Part shown: positions 1-7,201 of the stretch, piece after piece
How positions within the stretch are numbered: position 1 is the stretch's first letter
How the letters are laid out: each line of letters starts with the position of its first letter
Source of the DNA: Massilia litorea
GTDB taxonomy: Bacteria > Pseudomonadota > Gammaproteobacteria > Burkholderiales > Burkholderiaceae_D
DNA length: 64,000 nt
Assembly (NCBI RefSeq): GCF_015101885.1
Contig: NZ_CP062941.1
Coordinates: forward strand, 744,001 to 808,000
Direction of reading: 5' to 3'
The notes under the pieces: generated by a model
Told to the model about the DNA's origin: nothing
The model's input: the letters and a program-made list of their open reading frames with translations, nothing else
Databases searched by the model: none
Translations under genes and position numbers: made by a program

Positions 1-62
1 TTTCCTTCCTGCCGCTGCTGGGCCTGGCGACGGCCTTCCTGCCCACTACCCGGAAGAAATAG
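1..62 (+). CDS. C-terminal end of an unidentified membrane protein (partial)
   Basis: One frame is open from the window edge to a TAG at 60-62. It encodes about 19 residues, mostly hydrophobic (FLPLLGLATAFLP) and ending in a basic tail (TTRKK). This looks like the last transmembrane helix and cytoplasmic tail of a transporter such as an MFS pump, but too little is present to name a family. Confidence 0.4.
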   Translation, partial: SFLPLLGLATAFLPTTRKK

Positions 63-214
63 ACTGGACGGTGCAGGCGGAACAGCAGCCTTTACCCTGG
101 CGCTGTTGCATCCCCGCGCCAGATTGCATCACAGCACGAATTGCCGATAGGAAATCTACTGCGGCCTGAGCCGTCGCCGTGTAGACTTGCTCCCTTGTCT
201 TCATTTCCAACCTG

Positions 215-232
215 GCGGGCAGTTTTGCCCGC
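215..232 (+). other. Hairpin in the leader of the MHYT kinase gene
   Basis: The arms 215-221 (GCGGGCA) and 226-232 (TGCCCGC) form a perfect 7-bp stem with a 4-base loop. It ends 18 bases before the start codon at 251. No T-run follows, so it is not a standard intrinsic terminator. It could affect translation of the kinase, but that is only inferred from its position. Confidence 0.35.
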
Positions 233-250
233 TGAGCTATCGGGTTTGCC

Positions 251-2251
251 ATGTCTCTTGGCCATTACGAACCGACACTGGTCATGGTGTCGATCCTGGT
301 CGCGGTTTACGCATCGTACACGGCGCTGAGCCTGGCCGAGCGCGTGCGCCATTCGCACGGCCGCGCCACCTACTGGTGGATGGCGGGCGGCGCCTTTGCC
401 ATGGGTACCGGCATCTGGGCCATGCACTTCATCGGCATGCAGGCCTACCGCCTGCCTTTCCCGGTCGGCTACGACACCGGCATCACCTTCATTTCCTGGC
501 TGCTGCCGGTGCTGGCCTCGGTGCTGGCCCTGTCGCAGATCAGCCGCCCGGCGCCACGGGCCTCCCATTTCGCGCTCAGCGCGGTGCTGATGGGCATCGG
601 CATCAATGCCATGCATTACACCGGCATGGCGGCCATGCGCATGCGTCCCGGCATCGAATACGACCCGCTGCTGTTTGCCTTGTCGGTCCTGATCGCCATC
701 GGCGCCTCGGCCGGCGCCCTCTGGCTCGCCTTCCACCTGCGCCATCGCATGCAGCACGCCGGACTGGCCCAGTTCGCGGCCGCGCTGGTGATGGGCGGCG
801 CCATCGTCGGCATGCACTACACGGGCATGGAAGCGGCCCATTTCTCGCCGGGCAGCATCTGCCTGGAAGCCGACGTCGGCATCAGCCAGGATTTGCTGGC
901 CGGGATGGTGACGGTGACCGCCCTGCTGCTGCTGACGATCGCCACCCTGGTCGCCGTCTACGACTCGCGCCTGGAAGACCGCTCGCGCATCCTGGCCGCG
1001 TCGCTCGCCACCTCGGCCGAACGCCAGACCCTGTACCTGCATGAACAAAAGGCGCGCGTGGAAGCCGAGCGCCTGTCCGACATGAAGGACGAATTCCTCT
1101 CCACCCTCTCGCACGAACTGCGCACGCCTTTGAACGCCATGCTCGGCTGGGCGCAGTTGCTGATGGACGGCGGCAAGGACGAAAAGATGCTCAAGCGCGG
1201 CCTGCAGACCATCGAGCGCAATGCGCGCGCGCAGTCGCAGCTGATTGAAGACATGCTCGACATGAGCCGCCTGATCGCCGGCAAGATCCGGATCGAGGTC
1301 GACCGCACCTGGCCGTCCGACTTCATCAGCGCCGCGGTCGAGACTGTGCGTCCGGTCGCCCTGGCCAAGGGCGTGCGCCTGGAAATGCTGATCGAAAGCC
1401 ATGCCGGCCCGCTCGCGGCCGACGCCGGCCGCCTGCAGCAGGTGATGACGAATTTGCTGTCGAACGCGATCAAGTTCACGCCCGGCGGCGGCGCGGTGCG
1501 CGTCAGCTCGAAGCGCGCAGGAGACACGATCGTCATCGAGGTCACCGACACCGGCATCGGCATCAAGCCGGAGTTCATGCCCTACGTGTTCGACCGCTTC
1601 CGCCAGGCCGATTCCTCGTCCACGCGGCGCCACGGCGGCCTCGGCCTGGGCCTGTCGATCGCCCAGCAGCTGGTCGAACTGCAGGGCGGGCGCCTCAGCG
1701 CGGCCAGCCCCGGCGAGGGCGAAGGCGCGACCTTCACGCTGACCATGCCGCTCTCGAGCCAGGACGACACCCCGGCCGCGCCCGACTGCCTGCTCAAGCC
1801 GCACGACCTCGACGCCGTACGCGCCAGCAGCGGGGCCCTGGCCGGGCTGACGATCCTGGTAGTCGACGACGAGCGCGATTCGCTCGACATCGTGCACTAC
1901 GTGCTGGCCGACATGGCCGCCACCATCGTCACCGCCTCGACCGCCTACGAAGCCCTGCAGATGATCGACCGCCTGAAGCCGGACCTGATGGTGAGCGACA
2001 TCGGCATGCCGGGCATGGACGGCCTGGAACTGATCCGCCGCGTGCGCGCATCGAACAACCCGCAGGTGGCCGCCGTGCGCGCCCTTGCGCTGACCGCCTT
2101 CTCGCGCCGCGAAGACCGCCTGCGCTCGCTGGAAGCGGGTTTCGACGAATACCTGTCGAAGCCGGTGGCGCCGGCGGAACTGGTGCGCGCGGTGCTGACC
2201 TTGTGCGACAGCGCGCTGCACAGGCCGGCGCCGCAGCCGAAGCGGGTCTAG
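251..2251 (+). CDS. MHYT-domain hybrid sensor histidine kinase with receiver domain
   Basis: An integral-membrane hybrid kinase of 666 residues. The N-terminal 235 residues are hydrophobic and carry three copies of the MHYT signature (MHFIGM near 59, MHYTGM near 121, MHYTGM near 189). The MHYT domain is proposed to bind a metal and sense a diatomic gas or redox state. A linker leads to HisKA with the phospho-accepting histidine in SHELRTPLN (H288). An HATPase domain follows, with N-box NLLSNAIKF, DTGIG and GLGLGLS. A C-terminal receiver starts near 534 (ILVVDDE) with the acceptor aspartate in VSDIGMPGMDG (D583) and the conserved lysine in SKPV. No output domain and no adjacent response regulator is present, so the final partner is unknown. 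No strong ribosome-binding site precedes the start; it was chosen because MHYT homology begins there. Confidence 0.93.
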   Translation: MSLGHYEPTLVMVSILVAVYASYTALSLAERVRHSHGRATYWWMAGGAFAMGTGIWAMHFIGMQAYRLPFPVGYDTGITFISWLLPVLASVLALSQISRPAPRASHFALSAVLMGIGINAMHYTGMAAMRMRPGIEYDPLLFALSVLIAIGASAGALWLAFHLRHRMQHAGLAQFAAALVMGGAIVGMHYTGMEAAHFSPGSICLEADVGISQDLLAGMVTVTALLLLTIATLVAVYDSRLEDRSRILAASLATSAERQTLYLHEQKARVEAERLSDMKDEFLSTLSHELRTPLNAMLGWAQLLMDGGKDEKMLKRGLQTIERNARAQSQLIEDMLDMSRLIAGKIRIEVDRTWPSDFISAAVETVRPVALAKGVRLEMLIESHAGPLAADAGRLQQVMTNLLSNAIKFTPGGGAVRVSSKRAGDTIVIEVTDTGIGIKPEFMPYVFDRFRQADSSSTRRHGGLGLGLSIAQQLVELQGGRLSAASPGEGEGATFTLTMPLSSQDDTPAAPDCLLKPHDLDAVRASSGALAGLTILVVDDERDSLDIVHYVLADMAATIVTASTAYEALQMIDRLKPDLMVSDIGMPGMDGLELIRRVRASNNPQVAAVRALALTAFSRREDRLRSLEAGFDEYLSKPVAPAELVRAVLTLCDSALHRPAPQPKRV

Positions 2252-2328
2252 CCGGACGGCCGTCAAGAGGCTGTCATATTCCGGAGCGAAGATAGCCCTG
2301 TTCGCAAGAACACGGCAGCGTCGCTGCC

Positions 2329-3846
2329 CTACCGGCGCCGGCGGTCGGGAAACATACCGGCACCAGATTCCCCCTCCGTCACCTGGCGGGGCGCCGGCCG
2401 CTGCCGGCCCTTGCCGCCGCGGCCCAGGTACAGCGCCAGCATCCTGTCGGCAATGCGTCCGAAAGGGGCATGCAGCAGCCGTGCGAGACTCCAGCGTCCT
2501 TGCGCATAGACTCCCTTCCCATGGCTCATGGCCCTGAAGCCCTCGATGCCGTGATAGGCGCCGATGCCGCTCGGCCCCACTCCGCCGAAGGGCAAGTCGT
2601 CCTGCGCAACATGCATCAAGGTATTGTTGATGCCGACATTGCCTGAAGTCGTGCGCCGCAACAGGCTCCTGCAATTGCTGTCGTCCGGGCCGAAATAATA
2701 GAGTGCGAGCGGCCGCGGACGCGCGTTCACGTAGTCGACGACCTCGTCCAGGGTACGGTAGGAGAGCACCGGCAGGATGGGGCCGAATATCTCTTCTCGC
2801 ATGATGTTCATGCTGTCGTCGACGTTCAGGACCAACGTCGGCGCGAGCGTCCGAATGCGCCTGGCCGCGCTGGCGGGATCGACCCCTGCTTCGATCACGG
2901 TGGCGCCCTTGTCCCGGGCATCGTCCAGCAGCCCGCGCAGCCGCGCGAGGTGGCGCTCGCTGACGATCGAGGTGTAGTCGGCGGCGGTCGGGCCCTCGGG
3001 ATAGAAGGCGGACACCGCATCCTGGTAGCGCGCGACGAACTGCGCCAAATCGTCCACATGCACCATGGCGTAATCCGGCGCCACACAGGTTTGCCCGGCA
3101 TTCGACAATTTGCCGAACACCAGGCTCGACACCGTACGCGCGTCGCACTGCCCCGGCGCGACGACTGCCGGGCTCTTGCCGCCGAGTTCGAGCGTGACCG
3201 GCACCAGGTTGTCGCTCGCGGCCTTCATGACCTTGCGCCCCACTTCCGTGCTCCCGGTAAAGACCAGATGATCGAAGGCCAGGCCGCTGAACTGCGCCCC
3301 GACCTCGGGGCCGCCCAGCACCACCGCCACTTCGTCCGTCGCGAAACCAGTAGCCAGCATCCGCTTCATCAGTTCGCTCGTGCGCGGCGTCAGTTCGGAC
3401 GGCTTGATCATGGCGCGGTTTCCCGCGGCCAGCGCGGTTGCGAGCGGGATCATCGCCAGCGAGAAGGGATAGTTCCAGGGCGCCATGATGCCGATCACGC
3501 CTTTGGGCTGGTACGTCACATAAGCGCGGCCCGGCCGGTACGACAGGGCGACGTGCCTGCGCTCGGCCTGCATGAAGCGGCGCAGGTGGCGCAGCAGGTA
3601 ATCGATGGCCCCGACCACCCCCATCAGCTCCATGAGACCGGTCTCATGGCGGGACCGGTGTCCGAAGTCGAGGCTGATCGCGCTCTCGAGTTCGGTCCGG
3701 TAATCGAGGACCAGGGCGCGCAGCCGCTTCAGGCTGTCCTTGCGTTCGGCGAGCGTGGGCGGCCCCTCCGCGAGAAAGGCGCTGCGCTGGCGCAGCAGCG
3801 TCATGTGCATCAGCTCCTCAGGGAGTATTTTGGGCATTGCGGTCAT
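2329..3846 (-). CDS. calB: Coniferyl-type aldehyde dehydrogenase
   Basis: An NAD(P)-dependent aldehyde dehydrogenase of 505 residues that oxidises an aldehyde to the carboxylic acid. Visible catalytic elements are APWNYP (N125), the general base in LELGGKSP (E220) and the nucleophile in NAGQTCVAPDY (C254). The short, membrane-prone C-terminal end and the QTCVAPDY motif are typical of the coniferyl aldehyde/fatty aldehyde branch. The true substrate cannot be read from sequence. The start is supported by AGGAG six bases upstream (AGGAGTTTCC-ATG). It lies 12 bases downstream of the Old Yellow Enzyme-type gene on the same strand, so the two are probably co-transcribed from the MerR-type promoter at 5120-5150. 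The last 25 residues are an arginine-rich tail not typical of the family. Confidence 0.88.
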   Translation of the reverse strand: MTAMPKILPEELMHMTLLRQRSAFLAEGPPTLAERKDSLKRLRALVLDYRTELESAISLDFGHRSRHETGLMELMGVVGAIDYLLRHLRRFMQAERRHVALSYRPGRAYVTYQPKGVIGIMAPWNYPFSLAMIPLATALAAGNRAMIKPSELTPRTSELMKRMLATGFATDEVAVVLGGPEVGAQFSGLAFDHLVFTGSTEVGRKVMKAASDNLVPVTLELGGKSPAVVAPGQCDARTVSSLVFGKLSNAGQTCVAPDYAMVHVDDLAQFVARYQDAVSAFYPEGPTAADYTSIVSERHLARLRGLLDDARDKGATVIEAGVDPASAARRIRTLAPTLVLNVDDSMNIMREEIFGPILPVLSYRTLDEVVDYVNARPRPLALYYFGPDDSNCRSLLRRTTSGNVGINNTLMHVAQDDLPFGGVGPSGIGAYHGIEGFRAMSHGKGVYAQGRWSLARLLHAPFGRIADRMLALYLGRGGKGRQRPAPRQVTEGESGAGMFPDRRRR

Positions 3847-3858
3847 GGAAACTCCTGT

Positions 3859-5091
3859 TCAAGTCGCCTGGCGCCCGATCCAGCGGCGGTAGCGGCGCGT
3901 TTTAATCATCGTGTCGAGCTGCTGTTCGATGAAGGCAAATGCCGGCCCGACGCCGGGGTTCGTCGACTTCCCTTTGCTCAGGCGGCGCATCTGGTGCTTG
4001 ACCATCGCCATGTAGGCCAGCGATGCCAATACCTTGCTCTTCCATGCGATCGCACGCAGCATCGGCGCGCTGGACTTGCCCGCTTGCCATTCGCGCGGCA
4101 GGTTCGGGTTCAGGGCCAGCGCGGTGCCGATCCCGACCATGGCGACGCCGCTGTCCAGCACCTGCTCGGCAACGGGCATGCGGCGAATCCCGCCGGTGAC
4201 CATGACCGGCATGCGGGCGACCGCGGCGATGTCCCGGGCGAACTCGAGAAAATACGCTTCCCGCGCCAGGGTGCGGCCGTCGCGCGCCTGGCCGTGCATG
4301 GCCGGCGCCTCGTAGCTGCCGCCGGAAATCTCGATCAGGTCGACGCCGAGCGGATTGAGCAGCGAGACGACTTGCCTGGCGTCCTCGGGACTGAAACCGC
4401 CGCGCTGGAAGTCCGCCGAGTTGAGCTTGACCGAGAGCGCAAAGGCCGGACCGACGCGGCCGCGGATGTCCTTGACGATGTCGACCAGCAGGCGCGCCCG
4501 GTTCTCGAGCGCGCCGCCCCAGCGGTCGGTACGCCGGTTCGTGATCGGCGACAGGAACTGGCTGACCAGGTAGCCATGGGCCGCATGCACCTGCACCCCA
4601 TTGAAACCGGCTTGTTCGGCCAGCACCGCCGCGTTGACGAAGCGCTCCCTGACTTCCTTGATCTCGCGCTCCGTCATTTCACGAGGCGCCGTAAACTGCT
4701 TCGAGAAATTCCCCATGTCCATAGGAACGGCAGAAGGAGCGACCGTATCCTGGCCCAGGGCGGCCGGCATCTGGCGCCCCGGGTGATTAATCTGCATCCA
4801 GATCTGGGCGCCGCGGGCGCGGGCAAATTCGGCCCAGCGCTGGAAGCGCGCCTGGTGTTCCCCGGATTCGAGCACGACGCCACCGGGTCCGGTCATGGCA
4901 CGGCGATCGACCATGACGTTTCCGGTGATCATCAAGCCGACCCCGCCCTCGGCCCAGGTCCGGTACAGGCGGATCAAGTCGTCGGAGGGCGCATGGTCGG
5001 CATCGGCCAGGTTTTCCTCCATCGCCGCCTTAGCGAATCGATTCGGGATAACGGTGCCGTTTGGCAAAGTCAGTGGGGAAAATGGGTTCAT
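3859..5091 (-). CDS. NADH:flavin oxidoreductase, Old Yellow Enzyme family
   Basis: A predicted FMN-binding TIM-barrel oxidoreductase of 410 residues that reduces activated alkenes, such as alpha,beta-unsaturated carbonyls, with NAD(P)H. Family features seen are the N-terminal PLTLPNGTVIPNRF, the segment INHPGRQMP, the active-site region HAAHGYLVSQFLSP and the phosphate-binding end VTGGIR followed by GVAMVGIGTAL. The frame is open far upstream, but homology and a strong ribosome-binding site (AAGGAG at 5098-5103) fix the start at 5091. It shares a transcript with the aldehyde dehydrogenase and is divergent from the MerR gene. Together they look like a reactive-carbonyl or aromatic-aldehyde detoxification unit; that role is an inference. 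Confidence 0.88.
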   Translation of the reverse strand: MNPFSPLTLPNGTVIPNRFAKAAMEENLADADHAPSDDLIRLYRTWAEGGVGLMITGNVMVDRRAMTGPGGVVLESGEHQARFQRWAEFARARGAQIWMQINHPGRQMPAALGQDTVAPSAVPMDMGNFSKQFTAPREMTEREIKEVRERFVNAAVLAEQAGFNGVQVHAAHGYLVSQFLSPITNRRTDRWGGALENRARLLVDIVKDIRGRVGPAFALSVKLNSADFQRGGFSPEDARQVVSLLNPLGVDLIEISGGSYEAPAMHGQARDGRTLAREAYFLEFARDIAAVARMPVMVTGGIRRMPVAEQVLDSGVAMVGIGTALALNPNLPREWQAGKSSAPMLRAIAWKSKVLASLAYMAMVKHQMRRLSKGKSTNPGVGPAFAFIEQQLDTMIKTRRYRRWIGRQAT

Positions 5092-5119
5092 TCGATGCTC
5101 CTTGTGTGCAATATGGAGC

Positions 5120-5150
5120 ATCCTAAGGTTCAAGTGAACTTGAAGGTCAA
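5120..5150 (-). promoter_or_regulatory. MerR-type promoter/operator P1 of the oxidoreductase operon
   Basis: Read on the minus strand: -35 TTGACC (5150-5145), a 19-bp spacer and -10 TAGGAT (5125-5120). A 19-bp spacer is the hallmark of MerR-activated promoters, which the regulator untwists to allow transcription. The spacer carries the dyad TTCAAGTTCACTTGAA. Expected transcription start is near 5113, leaving a short leader with AAGGAG before the start at 5091. Confidence 0.85.
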
Positions 5151-5203
5151 GCGAAAAATTATTGTGTCGCGTAATCTCCACGCGACGCACTTCGCCGACC
5201 CTG

Positions 5204-5234
5204 TTGACATTCAAGTTAACTTCACGTGTAGAGT
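5204..5234 (+). promoter_or_regulatory. MerR-type promoter P2 of the merR-family gene
   Basis: -35 TTGACA at 5204-5209, spacer of exactly 19 bases, -10 TAGAGT at 5229-5234. The spacer begins with TTCAAGTTAACTT, a degenerate version of the operator in P1, suggesting that the regulator controls its own gene. The -10 lies too close to an in-frame ATG at 5239 for that codon to be used, which supports the start at 5275. Confidence 0.75.
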
Positions 5235-5274
5235 CGGCATGCACCGTTTTTCCGTTTTTCCCCACGAGACCCCC

Positions 5275-5697
5275 ATGAAAATCAGCGAGCTCGCCAAACG
5301 TACCGGCCTCACCCCATCGACGATCCGCTTCTACGAATCGAAAGGATTGTTGAAATCGGTAGGCCGCCTGTCCAACGGTTACCGGGAGTATCCGCTCGAA
5401 GCCGTCGCCATCCTGTCGATCATCATCAATGCCCAACAGACCGGCTTTACGCTCGACGAAATCAGGCAGGTACTGCCTGCCAACTCCACCAACTGGCGGC
5501 ATGACGAGCTGGTCGCCATGCTGACGAAGAAACTGGAGGACATCGAATCGATGGAGCTGCGGCTGGCGCAAAACAAGGCGCATCTGCGCACCCTCATCGA
5601 GCTCATCAACTCGAAACCGGACGACATGGCCTGCGAGGAGAATGCGGCCAGGGTCATGGACACGGTCGGCATTCCAGACCAGAAAAAACTTTCCTGA
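5275..5697 (+). CDS. MerR-family transcriptional regulator
   Basis: A 140-residue regulator. The N-terminal winged helix-turn-helix is classic (KISELAKRTGLTPSTIRFYESKGLL, quoted here only as family evidence, residues 2-26). A dimerisation helix follows at about 75-115. There is no conserved metal-binding cysteine pair at the C-terminus; the single cysteine is in DDMACEEN. An organic or electrophilic inducer is therefore more likely than a metal, which is inference. It is divergent from the oxidoreductase/aldehyde dehydrogenase operon and surrounded by three near-identical operators (5120-5150, 5204-5234, 5707-5737). Confidence 0.9.
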   Translation: MKISELAKRTGLTPSTIRFYESKGLLKSVGRLSNGYREYPLEAVAILSIIINAQQTGFTLDEIRQVLPANSTNWRHDELVAMLTKKLEDIESMELRLAQNKAHLRTLIELINSKPDDMACEENAARVMDTVGIPDQKKLS

Positions 5698-5706
5698 ATT
5701 TTTCGC

Positions 5707-5737
5707 TTGACCTTCAAGTTTGCTTGAAGCCTAGGAT
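5707..5737 (+). promoter_or_regulatory. MerR-type promoter P3 downstream of the merR-family gene
   Basis: -35 TTGACC at 5707-5712, 19-bp spacer, -10 TAGGAT at 5732-5737, with spacer dyad TTCAAGTTTGCTTGAA. It is almost identical to P1 but points away from the regulator gene, into the gene remnant at 5808-6302. It starts ten bases after the regulator stop codon. Confidence 0.8.
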
Positions 5738-5807
5738 CGCGTCCAGGGTGAACGATGGTGCCGCCTGGCGGCACACGACGACACCCGCGCACCATGAGTG
5801 AGGGGCC

Positions 5808-6302
5808 TTGGCCACCTCATGGAATCCACTGAAATCTTCATATCGATCGAATCCTCCCCTTTCCGTGATCCAGGCCGCGGCGCCGGAGCTGGACCTGGGC
5901 TGGTTCAGGACGCTTCCCAAGACCAGGGTCGATGTCGGCTTCGAGACGTATTCGCCCAATTTTGCCTTTGCCATTGCCGATAGCGGGACGGGCAAGACCG
6001 ACGTCGTCTTCGAGGGCCGCAAACTGCCCGATCTGTCGAACGAGGTCACGCTCGTCAAAAACAGTTTTATCAATACCGATCGACAGGATCGACTGACTTC
6101 CGGCTACGCCGTTTCCCGCCAACTTCAGCATGCGTCGAGCAAGGAGAAAGAGGCCGTCACGCTGAGGCTGGGAGAGGGAAGCTTGTCGGCCTATATCAAG
6201 GCGCTGAAGCTGGGGAAGATGCTGAAGTACGAATATGTTCCTGATTTCCAGAGTGCCTTGTATGCACCGGCACCGCTGGCTCTTGCTTCTGAAGGGAAGT
6301 AG
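5808..6302 (+). pseudogene. Gene remnant or short hypothetical protein behind promoter P3
   Basis: The frame is open for 164 codons and ends at TAG 6300-6302. The first possible start is a TTG, and the only internal methionine is late (LGKMLKYEYVP). From about residue 25 to the end the composition looks like a real protein (ELDLGWFRTLP, DVGFETYSPNFAFAIAD), while the first 20 residues do not. A stop lies nine bases upstream of the TTG. I read this as the 3' part of a gene whose 5' part was deleted, leaving promoter P3 close to the remnant. The family is not recognised. It could also be an intact short gene with an unusual start. Confidence 0.4.
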
Positions 6303-6460
6303 TTCGACTGGGCAGCGGACGCGCACTGCCTGTCGCGCCGCCTGGCGCCACTCCGTACGATATCGAACCGAAGCACGCGGCGCGGCGGGGTAATGTCGCA
6401 AGACAACCCCGGCAGTGCGGGCACCGCCGCCGTCGATTCAACTTTTACAGGAGAGCGTTC

Positions 6461-6925
6461 ATGCAACGACAGATCGCCGCCATGGTAGGCGGAGTCATCG
6501 CGGGAGTGGTGACGAGCGCAGTGATGTTTGCGGGCCGCAAGAGCGGCGTATTGACCAAGACGCTGGACCGGGATGCCGTCGACTGGATCGACGACAAGAC
6601 GGGTTCGCGCGCGGTGATCGGCGACACCGGCACCAGCGTCGTCGAGTTCGTCAATCACCTGGGCGCCTCGGCCGCCTTCGGTGCGGGCTACGCCAAGATC
6701 CAGGATCTCGCGCCTTCGGTCTCGCCGGTCGCACTCGGTGCGCTGTACGGCACGGCGCTGTACGCCGTCAACATCGGCGCCATCGCACCGGTGCTCGGCA
6801 TCACGCAAGGCGAGATCAAAGCGGGCCCGCGCAAGGCCGGCGAGCGCTGGGCGATCCACGTGCTGCAGGCGGTGGTGACCGCCGTCGTCGCGGATCGCCT
6901 GAGCTCCGCTAGCACGGATTACTAG
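6461..6925 (+). CDS. Small predicted inner-membrane protein of unknown function
   Basis: 154 residues with an AGGAGA ribosome-binding site just upstream. The N-terminus (AAMVGGVIAGVVTSAVMFAGRKSG) is a hydrophobic helix with small residues. Two further hydrophobic stretches cover about 67-80 and 90-110, and a last one is near 135-147. The general plan recalls YagU/DUF1440-type membrane proteins, but I cannot confirm that family. It stands alone between the remnant and the GGDEF-EAL gene. Confidence 0.7.
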   Translation: MQRQIAAMVGGVIAGVVTSAVMFAGRKSGVLTKTLDRDAVDWIDDKTGSRAVIGDTGTSVVEFVNHLGASAAFGAGYAKIQDLAPSVSPVALGALYGTALYAVNIGAIAPVLGITQGEIKAGPRKAGERWAIHVLQAVVTAVVADRLSSASTDY

Positions 6926-7072
6926 CCCCCAGGGCAGACCTGCCTGCGTACATGGGCGTTGGTGCCGGAAAGATTTCTTTTCGGGGTCAGGTTTTGTCAC
7001 GCGGCAGTTTTGCCCCTTTTTGTTTCCTGGAACATCGCGCCTTTCGGTAGCACGATTCAGGCGTGCCTTGCC

Positions 7073-7101
7073 TTGTCTCTCCTATCCACTGCGGGTAGAC
7101 T
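7073..7101 (+). promoter_or_regulatory. Probable sigma70 promoter of the GGDEF-EAL gene
   Basis: -35 TTGTCT at 7073-7078, 17-bp spacer, -10 TAGACT at 7096-7101. This predicts a transcription start near 7108 and a leader of about 94 bases. A similar TAGACT hexamer lies upstream of the MHYT kinase at 182-187, but without a convincing -35 box. Confidence 0.45.
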
Positions 7102-7201
7102 GGGGACGAGACATCAATGACTACGCTGCAATTGCGCTCGACCGAGTCAGGCATCGCGGCTCACTTCCTGCCGCCGATCGATCACCGATGCCGGAGCGCC
7201 C

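Noticed and set aside
2317..2331. Terminator after the MHYT kinase (GGCAGC-GTC-GCTGCC)
   Set aside because: Short stem and no T-run on either strand.
92..3148. A 1018-codon minus-strand frame opposite the MHYT kinase
   Set aside because: It is antisense to a gene with complete domains, has arginine/glycine/histidine-rich shadow composition and spans two real genes.
5239..5274. Start of the MerR-type regulator at ATG 5239
   Set aside because: It lies only five bases after the -10 box of P2, so it would be at or before the transcription start. The family begins at 5275.
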